From: CAZNPL01 sp964574815
Lineage (GTDB): Bacteria; Planctomycetota; Phycisphaerae; UBA1845
Direction of reading: 5' to 3'
NCBI GenBank assembly: GCA_964574815.1
Contig: CAZNPL010000032.1
Location: 1 to 64,000 of the forward strand
Length of the DNA: 64,000 nucleotides
The translations under genes were made by a program, and so were the position numbers. Numbering within the stretch: the stretch's first letter is position 1; every line of letters begins with the position of its first letter. Positions 46,542 to 63,555 of this stretch are shown one piece after another. Below the pieces are notes generated by a model. The model saw only the letters and a list, made by a program, of their open reading frames with translations, was not told the origin of the DNA and ran no database searches.

Positions 46542-46952
46542 ATGGCAGAAGCACCCGCAAAGGAGTTCAGCCCCGAGATTACGGAGCTGGCCGACAAGCT
46601 GGTCGGCTTGACGGTTAAAGACGCGCAGTCGCTGGTGGATTGTCTGAAGGAAGTCCACGGGATCGAGCCGGCGGGCGGCGGCGTGATGATGGCGGCGCCG
46701 GGAGCGGCCGGCGGAGCCGACGCGGCCGAGGCCGAGGAGAAGACGTCGTTTGACGTGATCCTCGCGGCGGTGGGCGACAAGAAGATCCAGGTGATCAAGG
46801 TCGTTCGTGCGGCTACCGGATTGGGCCTGAAGGAGGCGAAGGATCTGGTGGACGGTGCGCCGAAGCCGGTGAAGGAGGGCGTGTCGAAGGAGGATGCGGA
46901 TAAGCTCAAGAGCGAGCTTGAAGAGGCGGGTGCAGCCGTCGAAATCAAGTAA
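46542..46952 (+). CDS. rplL: Ribosomal protein bL12 (L7/L12)
   Basis: The 136-residue protein has an N-terminal dimerisation helix (ITELADKLVGLTVKDAQSLV), an Ala/Gly-rich hinge (MMAAPGAAGGADAAEAEE) and the C-terminal domain (KTSFDVILAAVGDKKIQVIK and GLGLKEAKDLVDGAPKPVKE) that contacts elongation factors. It follows rplJ by 117 bases. Confidence 0.96.
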   Translation: MAEAPAKEFSPEITELADKLVGLTVKDAQSLVDCLKEVHGIEPAGGGVMMAAPGAAGGADAAEAEEKTSFDVILAAVGDKKIQVIKVVRAATGLGLKEAKDLVDGAPKPVKEGVSKEDADKLKSELEEAGAAVEIK

Positions 46953-47272
46953 TCACCCAAGACCGGGTGGGCAGCCCGGCCGGATCGTTGGCGATTGTGT
47001 ATATGACCCGACGTCCTGGCTTGCTGTTCCCGGGTACCGTCGTCGGGCGGGACAGACCGAAGGTGGGAGTTGGGAAAGGCCGCCTCGTTGTGAGGCGGGC
47101 AGGGACGTTCGGTCGAAACAGATTGCCCAGGCGGCGGCGAAATCGTCCCCCTGTTAACGAAAACGAAGGATAAGAGTGCCGTCGCTCCCGGATCGGGTGC
47201 GATCGGCGCCGCTGCGCCTCGTCCACCGCTGATGCGGCGCCGCGGGTACGACCAGATTTGAAGGGTATGGCG
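46953..47272. other. rplL-rpoB intergenic region
   Basis: A 320-base gap with no supported gene. It carries the GC-rich hairpin at 47080-47098 and has AAGGG seven bases ahead of the rpoB ATG. Confidence 0.5.
47080..47098 (+). promoter_or_regulatory. Attenuator-like hairpin between rplL and rpoB
   Basis: CCGCCTC (47080-47086) and GAGGCGG (47092-47098) form a seven-base stem around GTTGT. No T-run follows. In many bacteria an attenuator or RNase III site lies at this place in the rpoBC operon; whether this one works is unknown. Confidence 0.4.
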
Positions 47273-51046
<3,774 letters not shown>

Positions 51047-51082
51047 CCGACCGGGGCGCGACGCGTCGCGCCGGATTCGGGA

Positions 51083-51583
51083 GTGGCAACCATGGGCCCC
51101 ATCATCTACGAGACGGTTAAGGATGCCGGAAAGGTGGACGTGGCCGAGTTGGCGATGTTCTACACCCAGCAGGGCCACCGGACGACGGCACAGCCGGACA
51201 AGCTGCGGCGTATGCTGGCCAACAGCTCCTGTTTCGTGACGGCGAGGCAGGGCGGGCGGTTGATCGGCATCGCCCGCGGTGTGACCGACGGCGTGAACGG
51301 CCAGCTTGCCGAGTGCAAGCTGGATGCCGGTTTTCAGGGGCCGGGGGCGGTGACGAGGACCGACGGGCGGATCGAACACGATCAATCGGGGATCGCACGG
51401 GAGATGGCGCTGCGGGTCATCGCGGCGCTTCAGGCGTACGGGGTGGAGCAGATCCACGTGCTGGCGTATGGCACGGAGGTGGATTTCTGCGAGGAGTTGG
51501 GCTTCAAGCGAGTCGGTGGCATGGTGGCGTTGCAGATGGACACGGTCGCCGACGTCTCGGCTGCGGCGGCATCACAGAGCTAG
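51083..51583 (+). CDS. GNAT-family acetyltransferase inserted between rpoB and rpoC
   Basis: The 166-residue frame (GTG start) has a GNAT-like layout: an N-terminal helix ending in FYTQQGHRTTAQPDKLRRML, a strand GRLIGIARGVTDGVNGQLAE, then GIAREMALRVIAALQAYGVE as the pyrophosphate-loop helix and VLAYGTEVDFCEELGFKRVG as the C-terminal motif. The usual QxxGxG/A loop is weak (FQGPGAV with an insertion before the helix). It would use acetyl-CoA; the acceptor is unknown. It lies 36 bases after rpoB and 82 before rpoC, on the same strand, so it is co-transcribed. rpoBC are normally adjacent. Confidence 0.8.
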   Translation: MATMGPIIYETVKDAGKVDVAELAMFYTQQGHRTTAQPDKLRRMLANSSCFVTARQGGRLIGIARGVTDGVNGQLAECKLDAGFQGPGAVTRTDGRIEHDQSGIAREMALRVIAALQAYGVEQIHVLAYGTEVDFCEELGFKRVGGMVALQMDTVADVSAAAASQS

Positions 51584-51665
51584 CGGCGGGCCCATGACGA
51601 GGTGAAAAGCACTCGATCCGCAGCGGGCGGATCGATTAAGGGTGTCCCAGAAGGACGGCGACCCA

Positions 51666-56156
<4,491 letters not shown>

Positions 56157-56476
56157 CGGCTCTTGGCCGTACGGCCGTGGTGAGAATGGAAATGCACGGG
56201 CAAGCTCGGCCGCCGGTGGCGGCTCAGCGTGCCATGCCACCCCGTTCTGACGACCTACGGCGGCATGGTTGTCAGTTCGTGCGGCCGAGGCGGACTGGTG
56301 GCATCCGCAATCGAATGCCGCATGAACTGTCACGTGCCCGAGTGGACTTCGACCGACCGGCAGGTGTGGCATTGACGAGCGCGGGTGTGTATAGTACTCG
56401 CCCCGACGCGAACGGCCCCGGTGGCGGACGTGGACCGGGGACGAGACGATCGTGCTGTTGTTGACGAGGATTTTTT
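56157..56476. other. Intergenic region rpoC-rpsL with dispersed repeat
   Basis: The 320-base gap holds AATGCACGGGCAAGCTC (56191-56207), shared exactly with 35154-35170, and an adjacent GTGCCATGCCACCCC. A TATAGT at 56390 could be a -10 element for rpsL, but I find no matching -35. No gene is supported. Confidence 0.45.
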
Positions 56477-56869
56477 ATGCCGACTACGAATCAACTGGTG
56501 CGTCGCGGGCGGCGCATCGTTCCCAAGAAGTCGAAGGTGCGCGACCTTGACCGATGTCCGCAACGGCGCGGTGTCTGCCTGCTGGTCAAGACACAGACAC
56601 CCAAGAAGCCCAACTCTGCGCTGCGGAAGGTGGCTCGCGTGCGCTTGACCAACGGCAAGGAAGTGACCGCGTACATCGGTGGGGTCGATCATAACCTGCA
56701 GGAGCACTCCATCGTGCTCGTTCGCGGCGGGCGTGTGCGTGACCTTCCGGGTGTCCGGTACCATATCGTCCGCGGCACGCTGGACTGCGCGGGCGTCGAA
56801 GGGGATAAGGAAAACAGGCCTCGGAATCAGAGTCGCAGCAAATACGGTGTGAAGCGACGGAAGAAATAA
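56477..56869 (+). CDS. rpsL: Ribosomal protein uS12 (Arg88 variant)
   Basis: The 130-residue protein aligns residue-for-residue with E. coli S12 through position 100: TTNQLVRRGRRIVPKKSKVR, then QTPKKPNSALRKVARVRLTN (Lys43 kept) and GGRVRDLPGVRYHIVRG, where Arg88 replaces the usual Lys88. Asp89, the RimO methylthiolation site, is kept. Substitutions at Lys88, including to Arg, are known to cause streptomycin resistance, so the organism may be naturally resistant. It starts a str-type cluster but is separated from rpsG by bioY. Confidence 0.97.
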   Translation: MPTTNQLVRRGRRIVPKKSKVRDLDRCPQRRGVCLLVKTQTPKKPNSALRKVARVRLTNGKEVTAYIGGVDHNLQEHSIVLVRGGRVRDLPGVRYHIVRGTLDCAGVEGDKENRPRNQSRSKYGVKRRKK

Positions 56870-56873
56870 AATA

Positions 56874-57470
56874 ATGGCGGCGGGCATCCAACAAATTGTC
56901 AAAGCCGAGCGGATTCCGGTATTCGCGGTCCGTCCGGTGAGCCGGCGCCTGCTCGCCGTTGCGGCGTTCTGTTTGCTCACGGCCCTGTTGGCACAGGTTC
57001 GGATTCCGTTGCCCGGCACGCCGGTGCCGATGACGCTGCAGGTTCTGGGCGTGCTTCTGGCCGGGCTGTTCTTGAGTCCCACCCTGGCGGGTGCGGCCAT
57101 GGGGCTGTACTTGGTTGCCGGAATGGTCTACACACCGATGTTCGCGCCGGGGTCTGCGGGACTGGCGGGTATCACCGGTGGGTACCTGCTGGGATTCTTT
57201 CCGGCGGCGATGCTGGTGGCATGGCTCCGCGGGCGTTCAACGGCGCTTCGGCGGCTGGTGGGCGCCGCGGCGGCGGGAACGGCGACCGTGTTTGCGTGTG
57301 GGGCGGTATGGCAATACCAATTGTTCGGCCAGAGTTTGTGGTCGGCGATGGCCGCAGGCGTTCTTCCGTTTTTGCCGAAGGCGGCGGTGCAGTTGGGCGT
57401 GGCCGTTGCGATAGCTCGTGTTGTGCGGGGCGGTTTGAGCGGCCCGCGTGAGGGATGCCGGCGATGTTGA
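56874..57470 (+). CDS. bioY: BioY-family biotin transporter
   Basis: The 198-residue membrane protein has about six helices and the BioY core: LAQVRIPLPGTPVPMTLQVL, then LAGLFLSPTLAGAAMGLYLV, GSAGLAGITGGYLLGFFPAA, and GAVWQYQLFGQSLWSAMAAG with FLPKAAVQLGVAVAI. It is the S-component that captures biotin, alone or with an ECF energising module. It begins 4 bases after rpsL and precedes rpsG, so it must be transcribed in the str operon. No biotin-operon regulator site is visible. Confidence 0.9.
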   Translation: MAAGIQQIVKAERIPVFAVRPVSRRLLAVAAFCLLTALLAQVRIPLPGTPVPMTLQVLGVLLAGLFLSPTLAGAAMGLYLVAGMVYTPMFAPGSAGLAGITGGYLLGFFPAAMLVAWLRGRSTALRRLVGAAAAGTATVFACGAVWQYQLFGQSLWSAMAAGVLPFLPKAAVQLGVAVAIARVVRGGLSGPREGCRRC

Positions 57471-57536
57471 CGGCGTCGGCCGGCGCGAGCCGGATTCTTG
57501 AGATAGCTAAACAAAACTGAGCGAGACGATCCATCG

Positions 57537-58013
57537 ATGGCATTCAAGAAGTTCACAAAGTCGGCTGAGCAGCTCCGATCGGACGCACGATTCGACAGCA
57601 AGGTGGTCAGCAAGTTCATCAACTGTCTCATGTGGGACGGAAAGAAGTCCACGGCCACCCGCATCTTTTACGACGCGATGGATATTGTCGCGAAACGCGT
57701 CTCGGACAAGCCACCGGTCGAGGTTTTCGAAACCGCCGTCAACAAGGTCAAGCCGAATATCCAGGTGCGTTCTCGCCGCGTCGGCGGTTCCAACTACCAG
57801 GTCCCCATGCCGGTGAGCAGGAAGCGACAGCAGTCACTGGCAATCCGCTGGATCATTCAGGCTGTTAGATCCCGCAACGGCAAGCCGGCGGCCCAGTTCC
57901 TGGCACAGGAGATCATGGACGCCTATCGCGGCGAGGGAACGGCCATCACCACGCGCGAGAACGTGCATCGGATGGCCGAGGCGAACAAGGCTTTCGCGCA
58001 CTTTGCCTGGTAG
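57537..58013 (+). CDS. rpsG: Ribosomal protein uS7
   Basis: The 158-residue protein has the uS7 signature WDGKKSTATRIFYDAMDIVA, KPNIQVRSRRVGGSNYQVPM and the C-terminal MDAYRGEGTAITTRENVHRM helices that contact the 30S head and E-site tRNA. In E. coli it is the translational repressor of the str operon. It lies 66 bases behind bioY. Confidence 0.97.
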   Translation: MAFKKFTKSAEQLRSDARFDSKVVSKFINCLMWDGKKSTATRIFYDAMDIVAKRVSDKPPVEVFETAVNKVKPNIQVRSRRVGGSNYQVPMPVSRKRQQSLAIRWIIQAVRSRNGKPAAQFLAQEIMDAYRGEGTAITTRENVHRMAEANKAFAHFAW

Positions 58014-58169
58014 CGGCAGTGACCGCCGCCGCTGCCGACCCGTTTTCGGGCTCGCCCCCCCCGAGTAGTTCCTCCCGGCAGTCTGCCTTGGCGGGAATGT
58101 GGATGTATGTCCCGCGATCTTCGAAGGTGCGCGACGGATCGCCTGTGTTCCCTTGAACCGGCTGTCAAC

Positions 58170-58198
58170 TTGGCTTTCGGGCCGAGGCCACCTATAGT
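58170..58198 (+). promoter_or_regulatory. Possible sigma-70-like promoter upstream of fusA
   Basis: TTGGCT (58170-58175) and TATAGT (58193-58198) are 17 bases apart, in the 329-base gap between rpsG and fusA, about 145 bases before the fusA start. The -10 is close to consensus; the -35 matches at four positions. The rest of the gap is GC-rich with a short GGCAG/CTGCC hairpin near 58016-58043 and no gene. Confidence 0.45.
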
Positions 58199-58342
58199 GC
58201 CTCCTTGCGTACCTGGATTCCGCCGGCGATTGGCCCGTGCGTGTTGAGGGCCCTGTTTGACCGAGGGCGGCGTCGATTCATTCTGCCGGTGAACCGTCCG
58301 GAGCGGCGGAGCGACTGAAATACGGTGCAACAGAAGGCCACC

Positions 58343-60406
58343 ATGGACTGGGAACTGCCGAAAATCCGTAACATCGGCATCGCTGCGCACATCGACGCCG
58401 GCAAGACGACCACAACGGAGCGGATGCTGTTCTACTCGGGCCGCACGCACCGAATGGGCGAAGTGGACGCGGGCACCACGACCACGGACTACGACGAGCA
58501 GGAGCAGCAGCGCGGCATCACGATCTTCTCGGCCGCTGTCACCTGTGCATGGAAGGGCTACACGATCAATCTGATCGACACGCCGGGGCACGTGGATTTC
58601 ACGGCCGAGGTGGAACGGTCCCTCCGTGTCCTGGACGGGATGGTGGCCGTCTTCGACGCCAAAGAGGGCGTGGAAGCGCAGAGCGAGACCGTCTGGCGTC
58701 AGGCGAACAAGTACCACGTTCCGCGCCTTTGCCTACTCAACAAGATGGACAAGCTGGGGGCCGATTTCTGGGGCGCGGTCCGTTCGATCCGGCAGCGCCT
58801 GGGCGCCAACCCCATGCCGCTGCAACTGCCGATCGGGGCGGAGGCCACGTTCGACGGCATGATCGACCTGATCACCATGCGGGAGGTCCACTTTGTCGAA
58901 GAGACGAAGGGCGCACGTTTTACCGAGTGCGACATCGCGCCGGAGCGGCTGGAGGAGGCCAATCGCCGCCGCCAGGAGCTGATCGAGGCAACCGCGGAGA
59001 TGTCCGACGCCTTGATGGATAAGTATTTGAACGATAAATCGATTGACCCGGACGAGTTGAAGAGCGCCATTCGAAAGGCCACCATCGCGAATCAGGTACA
59101 GCCGGTGTTGTGCGCGTCGGCACTGCGGTACAAGGGTATTCAACGGTGTCTCGACGCCGTCTGCGATTACCTGCCGTCGCCCCTTGAGCTCCCGCCGGTG
59201 TCGGCCGTCACACCGGACAAGAAGCCGAAGGTGATCCAGATCGGACCGCAGCCGGACGATCCGCTGGCAGCGCTGGTCTTCAAGGTTGTGGCCGAGAAGC
59301 CGCTGGATCTTTACTACCTCCGCATTTATTCGGGAAAGCTAAAAGCCGGAACCCGCGTATTCAACCCCGCGACGAACCAGAAGGAGAACATCAGCCGCAT
59401 TTACCGGATCTTCGCCAAGCGGCGTGACGTGCTCGATGTGGCCAGTGCGGGCGACATCGTGGCCGCGGTGGGGCTCAGGCACGCCCTGACGGGGCACACT
59501 TTGTGCGATGCCCGCCGCCCGGCGCTGCTGGAGGCGATCGAGTTTCCCGGAACGGTCATCAGCCGGTCGATTGAGCCACGCTCGTCACGCGACACCGAGA
59601 AGCTTGCCGCCGCTCTGCGGGCACTCCAGCGCCAGGACCCGACCTTCGACGCCCACATCGATGAGGAAACCGGCGAAATGCTGATCTCCGGAATGGGCGA
59701 GCTGCATCTCGATGTCATCGTGAAGCGGCTTGAGACGAACATGCGGGTGGAGGTGAACGTCGGACGCCCCAGGGTGTCCTACCGGGAAACCGTTACGCAG
59801 GCGTGCGAGGGGCAGGGGCAGTTCATTCGTCAGATCGGCGGCCGGAACCACTTTGCCGTCGTTCGAATCCGACTTGAGCCGCTTGCTGCCGAGTTTCAGG
59901 AGACCGGGGGCCAGGGGCGTTTCATCAACGCCCTGGAGCCGGGGGCGATTCGCCCGGAGTTTGCCAAAGCGGTGGAGGAGGGCGTGCGCGAATCGGCGCT
60001 GAGTGGAATCGTCAACGGAAGCCGCGTGATCGACTGGCAGGTAACGTTAGTGGACGCGGAAGAGCACGAGGACGACAGCACGGAGATGGCGTTTGACAAC
60101 GCCGGGCGGATGGCCTTTGAGAACGCGATGCGGGGGGCGGGGGCGATACTGCTGGAGCCGGTGATGAAGGTAGAGGTGGTGACCCCGGACGATTACTTCG
60201 GAATCGTCAACAGCGATTTGACGGCCCGGCGGGCGACCATTACCTCGGCGGACATTCGAGGGACGTACCGCGTCATCTTCGCGGAGGTGCCGTTGCGAGA
60301 GCTGTTCGGCTATATGACGGATCTTCGCAGCCTGACGCAGGGGCGGGCGAATGCGAGTATGGAAATGTCGCACTACGCTCCGGCGCCGTCGACCGAGGTT
60401 GTTTGA
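58343..60406 (+). CDS. fusA: Elongation factor G
   Basis: The 687-residue GTPase reads RNIGIAAHIDAGKTTTTERM (G1), EQEQQRGITIFSAAVTCAW (switch I), LIDTPGHVDFTAEVERSLRV (G3) and NKMDKLGADF (G4). Domains II-V follow, including the domain IV VNVGRPRVSYRETV segment. It catalyses ribosomal translocation. Unlike EF-Tu here, its switch I is canonical. GAAGG precedes the ATG; an in-frame GTG lies 18 bases earlier. It is followed by the S10 promoter rather than by a second tuf. Confidence 0.96.
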   Translation: MDWELPKIRNIGIAAHIDAGKTTTTERMLFYSGRTHRMGEVDAGTTTTDYDEQEQQRGITIFSAAVTCAWKGYTINLIDTPGHVDFTAEVERSLRVLDGMVAVFDAKEGVEAQSETVWRQANKYHVPRLCLLNKMDKLGADFWGAVRSIRQRLGANPMPLQLPIGAEATFDGMIDLITMREVHFVEETKGARFTECDIAPERLEEANRRRQELIEATAEMSDALMDKYLNDKSIDPDELKSAIRKATIANQVQPVLCASALRYKGIQRCLDAVCDYLPSPLELPPVSAVTPDKKPKVIQIGPQPDDPLAALVFKVVAEKPLDLYYLRIYSGKLKAGTRVFNPATNQKENISRIYRIFAKRRDVLDVASAGDIVAAVGLRHALTGHTLCDARRPALLEAIEFPGTVISRSIEPRSSRDTEKLAAALRALQRQDPTFDAHIDEETGEMLISGMGELHLDVIVKRLETNMRVEVNVGRPRVSYRETVTQACEGQGQFIRQIGGRNHFAVVRIRLEPLAAEFQETGGQGRFINALEPGAIRPEFAKAVEEGVRESALSGIVNGSRVIDWQVTLVDAEEHEDDSTEMAFDNAGRMAFENAMRGAGAILLEPVMKVEVVTPDDYFGIVNSDLTARRATITSADIRGTYRVIFAEVPLRELFGYMTDLRSLTQGRANASMEMSHYAPAPSTEVV

Positions 60407-60492
60407 CCCATGTTTCCACAGTTACAACCGTACAGTGCTAATGAATACGCCGTTCGTCAAGTTTTTTCGCAGAAAATTGCCGGACGGCCTCA

Positions 60493-60520
60493 TTGACAAC
60501 TTGGATTTCGTTCGTATGCT
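60493..60520 (+). promoter_or_regulatory. Sigma-70-like promoter of the S10 operon
   Basis: TTGACA (60493-60498) and TATGCT (60515-60520) lie 16 bases apart, 47 bases before the rpsJ ATG. It shares the perfect -35 and the 16-base spacer with the tuf promoter at 41138. Confidence 0.65.
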
Positions 60521-60567
60521 TGCTGGACTCACGCTAGCGTGGTTCAACGGGTTGCCTGGGATTAGTG

Positions 60568-60879
60568 ATGCCGAACACGGAGCGGATTAGAATCCGGATG
60601 GAATCGTACGATCCGGCGGCGCTGGAAGCGTCCGCCAAGGAGATCGTCGAGCATGCCAAGCGAAGCAGTTCGAAGGTGCTCGGGCCGATTCCACTTCCGA
60701 CGCGGGTCGAACGGTATACGGTGCTGCGTTCGCCCCATATTGACAAGAAGTCACGCGAGCAGTTTGAGATTCGCACGCATAAGCGGATCGTGGATATCTA
60801 CGAACCCACCGCCCGAACAATCGAGTCGCTGAATCGGCTCGTGGTCCCTGCGGGCGTGTTTGTGAAGATCAAGGCGTAA
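60568..60879 (+). CDS. rpsJ: Ribosomal protein uS10
   Basis: The 103-residue protein has RIRIRMESYDPAALEASAKE, VLGPIPLPTRVERYTVLRSP and the loop KKSREQFEIRTHKRIVDIYE, the family signature. It sits in the 30S head and also takes part in NusB-dependent antitermination. A GTG codon directly before this ATG gives the same frame. It begins the S10 operon, 48 bases behind a good promoter. Confidence 0.97.
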   Translation: MPNTERIRIRMESYDPAALEASAKEIVEHAKRSSSKVLGPIPLPTRVERYTVLRSPHIDKKSREQFEIRTHKRIVDIYEPTARTIESLNRLVVPAGVFVKIKA

Positions 60880-61018
60880 GCGGCAGCTTTCAGTCGTTAG
60901 GCGAAAACGGCGGACGTTCGCCGACTCTAGAACTACTGCTGACAGCATTCAGGGGTCGCACCCGACGCGTGCGGCCAAGTGGAAAGGCGATCTCGTCGCC
61001 GACGGGATCGGAATTTGT

Positions 61019-61672
61019 GTGGCCATGATTCCCGCACTGCTGGGAACGAAGATCGGAATGACCCGCGTGTACGACGAGGCGGGCGCGGTGACGCCGGTCA
61101 CCGTAGTCCAGGCCGGTCCGTGCACGGTGCTCCAGGTGCGAACGCCTGAGCACGACGGCTACCACGCCGTGCAGATGGGCTATCAGGACGCCAAGCCTGA
61201 CCGCTCGACGAAGCCGCTCATTGGTCACGCGGCTCGTGCGGGTGCCGGACCGAAGCGTGTCGCACGCGAGCTGCGCCTTGAGTCAATGCCCGACCTGAGC
61301 CTTGGCGACGTGCTGACCGTCGAGGTCTTTGCCGATGGCGTCGAGTACGTCGACGTCGCCGGAACGACCAAGGGGCGTGGTTACTCCGGCGTGATGCGCC
61401 GCCACGGTTTCGCGGGACAGCCTCGCTCGCACGGCGTCGAGCGCAAGCACCGCTCGCCGGGCAGCATCGGGGGCCACACGAACATCGGCCTCGGTCGCAG
61501 CGTCAAAAAGGGCAAGAAGATGGCCGGTCATTGGGGTCACGATCGACAAACGGTCCGCAACCTGAGACTGGTCGGCGTTGATACGGAAAACCAGTGCTTG
61601 TTGATCAAGGGGAGCCTCCCGGGACCGAACGGGGGGCTCGTTTTCGTTCGTAAGGCCAAGACGAAGGGGTAG
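61019..61672 (+). CDS. rplC: Ribosomal protein uL3
   Basis: The 217-residue protein has the L3 core: MIPALLGTKIGMTRVYDEAG at the start, TTKGRGYSGVMRRHGFAGQP, then GSIGGHTNIGLGRSVKKGKK and MAGHWGHDRQTVRNLRLVGV. It reaches the peptidyl transferase centre. The GTG at 61019 has CGGAA six bases upstream; an ATG at 61025 is also possible. It lies 139 bases after rpsJ. Confidence 0.96.
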   Translation: MAMIPALLGTKIGMTRVYDEAGAVTPVTVVQAGPCTVLQVRTPEHDGYHAVQMGYQDAKPDRSTKPLIGHAARAGAGPKRVARELRLESMPDLSLGDVLTVEVFADGVEYVDVAGTTKGRGYSGVMRRHGFAGQPRSHGVERKHRSPGSIGGHTNIGLGRSVKKGKKMAGHWGHDRQTVRNLRLVGVDTENQCLLIKGSLPGPNGGLVFVRKAKTKG

Positions 61673-61678
61673 CGCCGC

Positions 61679-62329
61679 ATGCTGGCGATCCCGGTATATG
61701 ACAGTCAGGGCAAACCCGCGGGCGAGGTCGAGATCGACCCTGAGGTGCTTGGTGGCGAGGTCCGCACGAAACTGCTCAAGCAGGCGATCGTGATGTACCA
61801 GGCCAATCGCCGCCAGAACACCAGCGCGACCAAGAGCCGGGGAATGGTGGAGGGCTCGACGCGGAAGCTCTACCGCCAGAAGGGCACTGGTAACGCCCGA
61901 ATGGGGACGCGCCGCACGAACATTCGTCGAGGCGGCGGCGTGGCCTTTGCCAAGGGTGCCCAGAATTACACCCAGGCAATGAACAAGAAGATGCGTCGCC
62001 TGGCCAGAAACAACGCCATCCTGGCGAAGATCACGAGTCAGGATGCGTTGGTGCTCGAGTCACTGGAGATGGAGGCGCCGAATACCAAGCGGCTGGCCAC
62101 GTTGATGCGGTCGGTCGGAGCGGAGCGGGGAGCGGTGCTTGCGCTCGATCAGGCGGATCGCGCGGTCGTGCTCTCGGGGCGAAACATCCCCAAGACGGAC
62201 GTTCGTCCGCTGGCTGACCTGAACGCTTACGACATCCTGAGACGCAGGAAACTCGTGATGACGAAGCAGGCGTTCAACGTCTTGGCCCGTGATCCGCAAC
62301 GGCTGCGGGCGGAGGCCGAGGTGTCGTAG
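61679..62329 (+). CDS. rplD: Ribosomal protein uL4
   Basis: The 216-residue protein has the L4 pattern with the extended loop RKLYRQKGTGNARMGTRRTN and IRRGGGVAFAKGAQNYTQAM that reaches the exit tunnel, and the C-terminal DQADRAVVLSGRNIPKTDVR. In E. coli L4 represses its own S10 operon. It starts 6 bases after rplC. Confidence 0.96.
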   Translation: MLAIPVYDSQGKPAGEVEIDPEVLGGEVRTKLLKQAIVMYQANRRQNTSATKSRGMVEGSTRKLYRQKGTGNARMGTRRTNIRRGGGVAFAKGAQNYTQAMNKKMRRLARNNAILAKITSQDALVLESLEMEAPNTKRLATLMRSVGAERGAVLALDQADRAVVLSGRNIPKTDVRPLADLNAYDILRRRKLVMTKQAFNVLARDPQRLRAEAEVS

Positions 62330-62340
62330 GAGCAGCCCGC

Positions 62341-62652
62341 ATGGATATCTACCACACGATCGTCAAGCCGCTGGTAACCGAGAAGGGCACGCATCAGGCT
62401 TCGCTCTCGCATTCGGCCACCCGGTCGATGGCGGCTCGGGGCGGGTCGTTCACCTTCGAGGTGCACCCGGACGCGACGAAGCCGATGATCAAGCAGGCGA
62501 TCGAGAAGATTTACAGCGTGAAGGTGCTGTCGGTTCGGACGGCGAATCGTCGCGGGAAGGCTCGCCGGGTGCGCACGAGCATCGGCATGACGGCAGGTTG
62601 GAAGAAGGCCGTCGTCACGCTGGACGCGGATTCGCATATAGATTTGTTCTAA
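62341..62652 (+). CDS. rplW: Ribosomal protein uL23
   Basis: The 103-residue protein begins MDIYHTIVKPLVTEKGTHQA and continues TFEVHPDATKPMIKQAIEKI with YSVKVLSVRTANRRGKARRV, standard uL23. It carries a short insertion (SHSATRSMAARGG) before the first strand. It surrounds the exit tunnel and binds trigger factor and SRP. It starts 11 bases after rplD. Confidence 0.95.
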   Translation: MDIYHTIVKPLVTEKGTHQASLSHSATRSMAARGGSFTFEVHPDATKPMIKQAIEKIYSVKVLSVRTANRRGKARRVRTSIGMTAGWKKAVVTLDADSHIDLF

Positions 62653-62709
62653 GAGTGAAACATGAGGCCTCGCACATCGAGGCCACATTGCTGAGTTGAC
62701 GCGATCATC

Positions 62710-63555
62710 ATGGGTTTGCGACCTTACAAACCGACTTCGCCGGGCCGCCGGCACGCGTTGGTGAACGATTTCGGCGAGCTGACGGACAAGCGGAAGCGGC
62801 CGGAGAAATCGCTTCTGGAGCGGCTGGTGCGCAAAGGCGGTCGCAACCATCACGGCAAGATAACGGCATGGCACCGGGGCGGCGGCGCGCGCAGGCTCTA
62901 CCGCCGGATCGACTTCAAGCGGAACAAAGATGGTCTGCGGGCGACCGTGGAGGCCATCGAATACGATCCGAACCGCTCGTGTCACATTGCCCTGTTGGAA
63001 TATGAGGACGGCGAGAAGCGGTACATCCTCGCCCCCGTGGGCATGTCCGCCGGCGATGTGCTCGAAAGCGGAGCGCGCGTCGAGCCGAAAGTGGGCAATG
63101 CGATGCCCCTCAAGAGTATTCCGACCGGCATGGATGTGCATAACATCGAGATGCACGCCGGGCAGGGCGGCAAGCTGGTTCGCAGCGCCGGATCGTCGGC
63201 GCGCTTACTCGCCCGCGAGGGCGATTGGGCGACGCTGGTCATGCCGTCGGGCGAGATGCGCCAGATCCGCGTCGAATGTCGCGCCACCATTGGGCAATTG
63301 GGCAATACCGACCATGCCAACCGCTCCATCGGCAAGGCCGGCACCAAGCGGCACATGGGCCGGCGCCCGCGCGTGCGTGGTACGGCCATGAATCCGGTGG
63401 CCCACCCCCTGGGTGGGGGCGAGGGCCGCAGCCACGGCGGACGGCACCCCTGCAGCCCCTGGGGGAAGCCAGCCAAAGGTGGCAAGACACGAAACCCTCG
63501 CAAGGTGTCGAGTTCGCGCATTCTGCGGCGGCGGAAGCCGAAACGGCTCGGCTAG
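62710..63555 (+). CDS. rplB: Ribosomal protein uL2
   Basis: The 281-residue protein has the uL2 motifs GLRPYKPTSPGRRHALVNDF, GRNHHGKITAWHRGGGARR, HNIEMHAGQGGKLVRSAGSS and the C-terminal VAHPLGGGEGRSHGGRHPCS with the conserved His of the GGGEGR loop near the peptidyl transferase centre. It lies 57 bases behind rplW. Confidence 0.97.
   Translation: MGLRPYKPTSPGRRHALVNDFGELTDKRKRPEKSLLERLVRKGGRNHHGKITAWHRGGGARRLYRRIDFKRNKDGLRATVEAIEYDPNRSCHIALLEYEDGEKRYILAPVGMSAGDVLESGARVEPKVGNAMPLKSIPTGMDVHNIEMHAGQGGKLVRSAGSSARLLAREGDWATLVMPSGEMRQIRVECRATIGQLGNTDHANRSIGKAGTKRHMGRRPRVRGTAMNPVAHPLGGGEGRSHGGRHPCSPWGKPAKGGKTRNPRKVSSSRILRRRKPKRLG

Noticed and set aside
56367..56395. Promoter-like TATAGT upstream of rpsL
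   Set aside because: The -10 is good, but TTGACG lies only 12 bases away and the sequence at the right distance (TGGCAT) is a poor -35.
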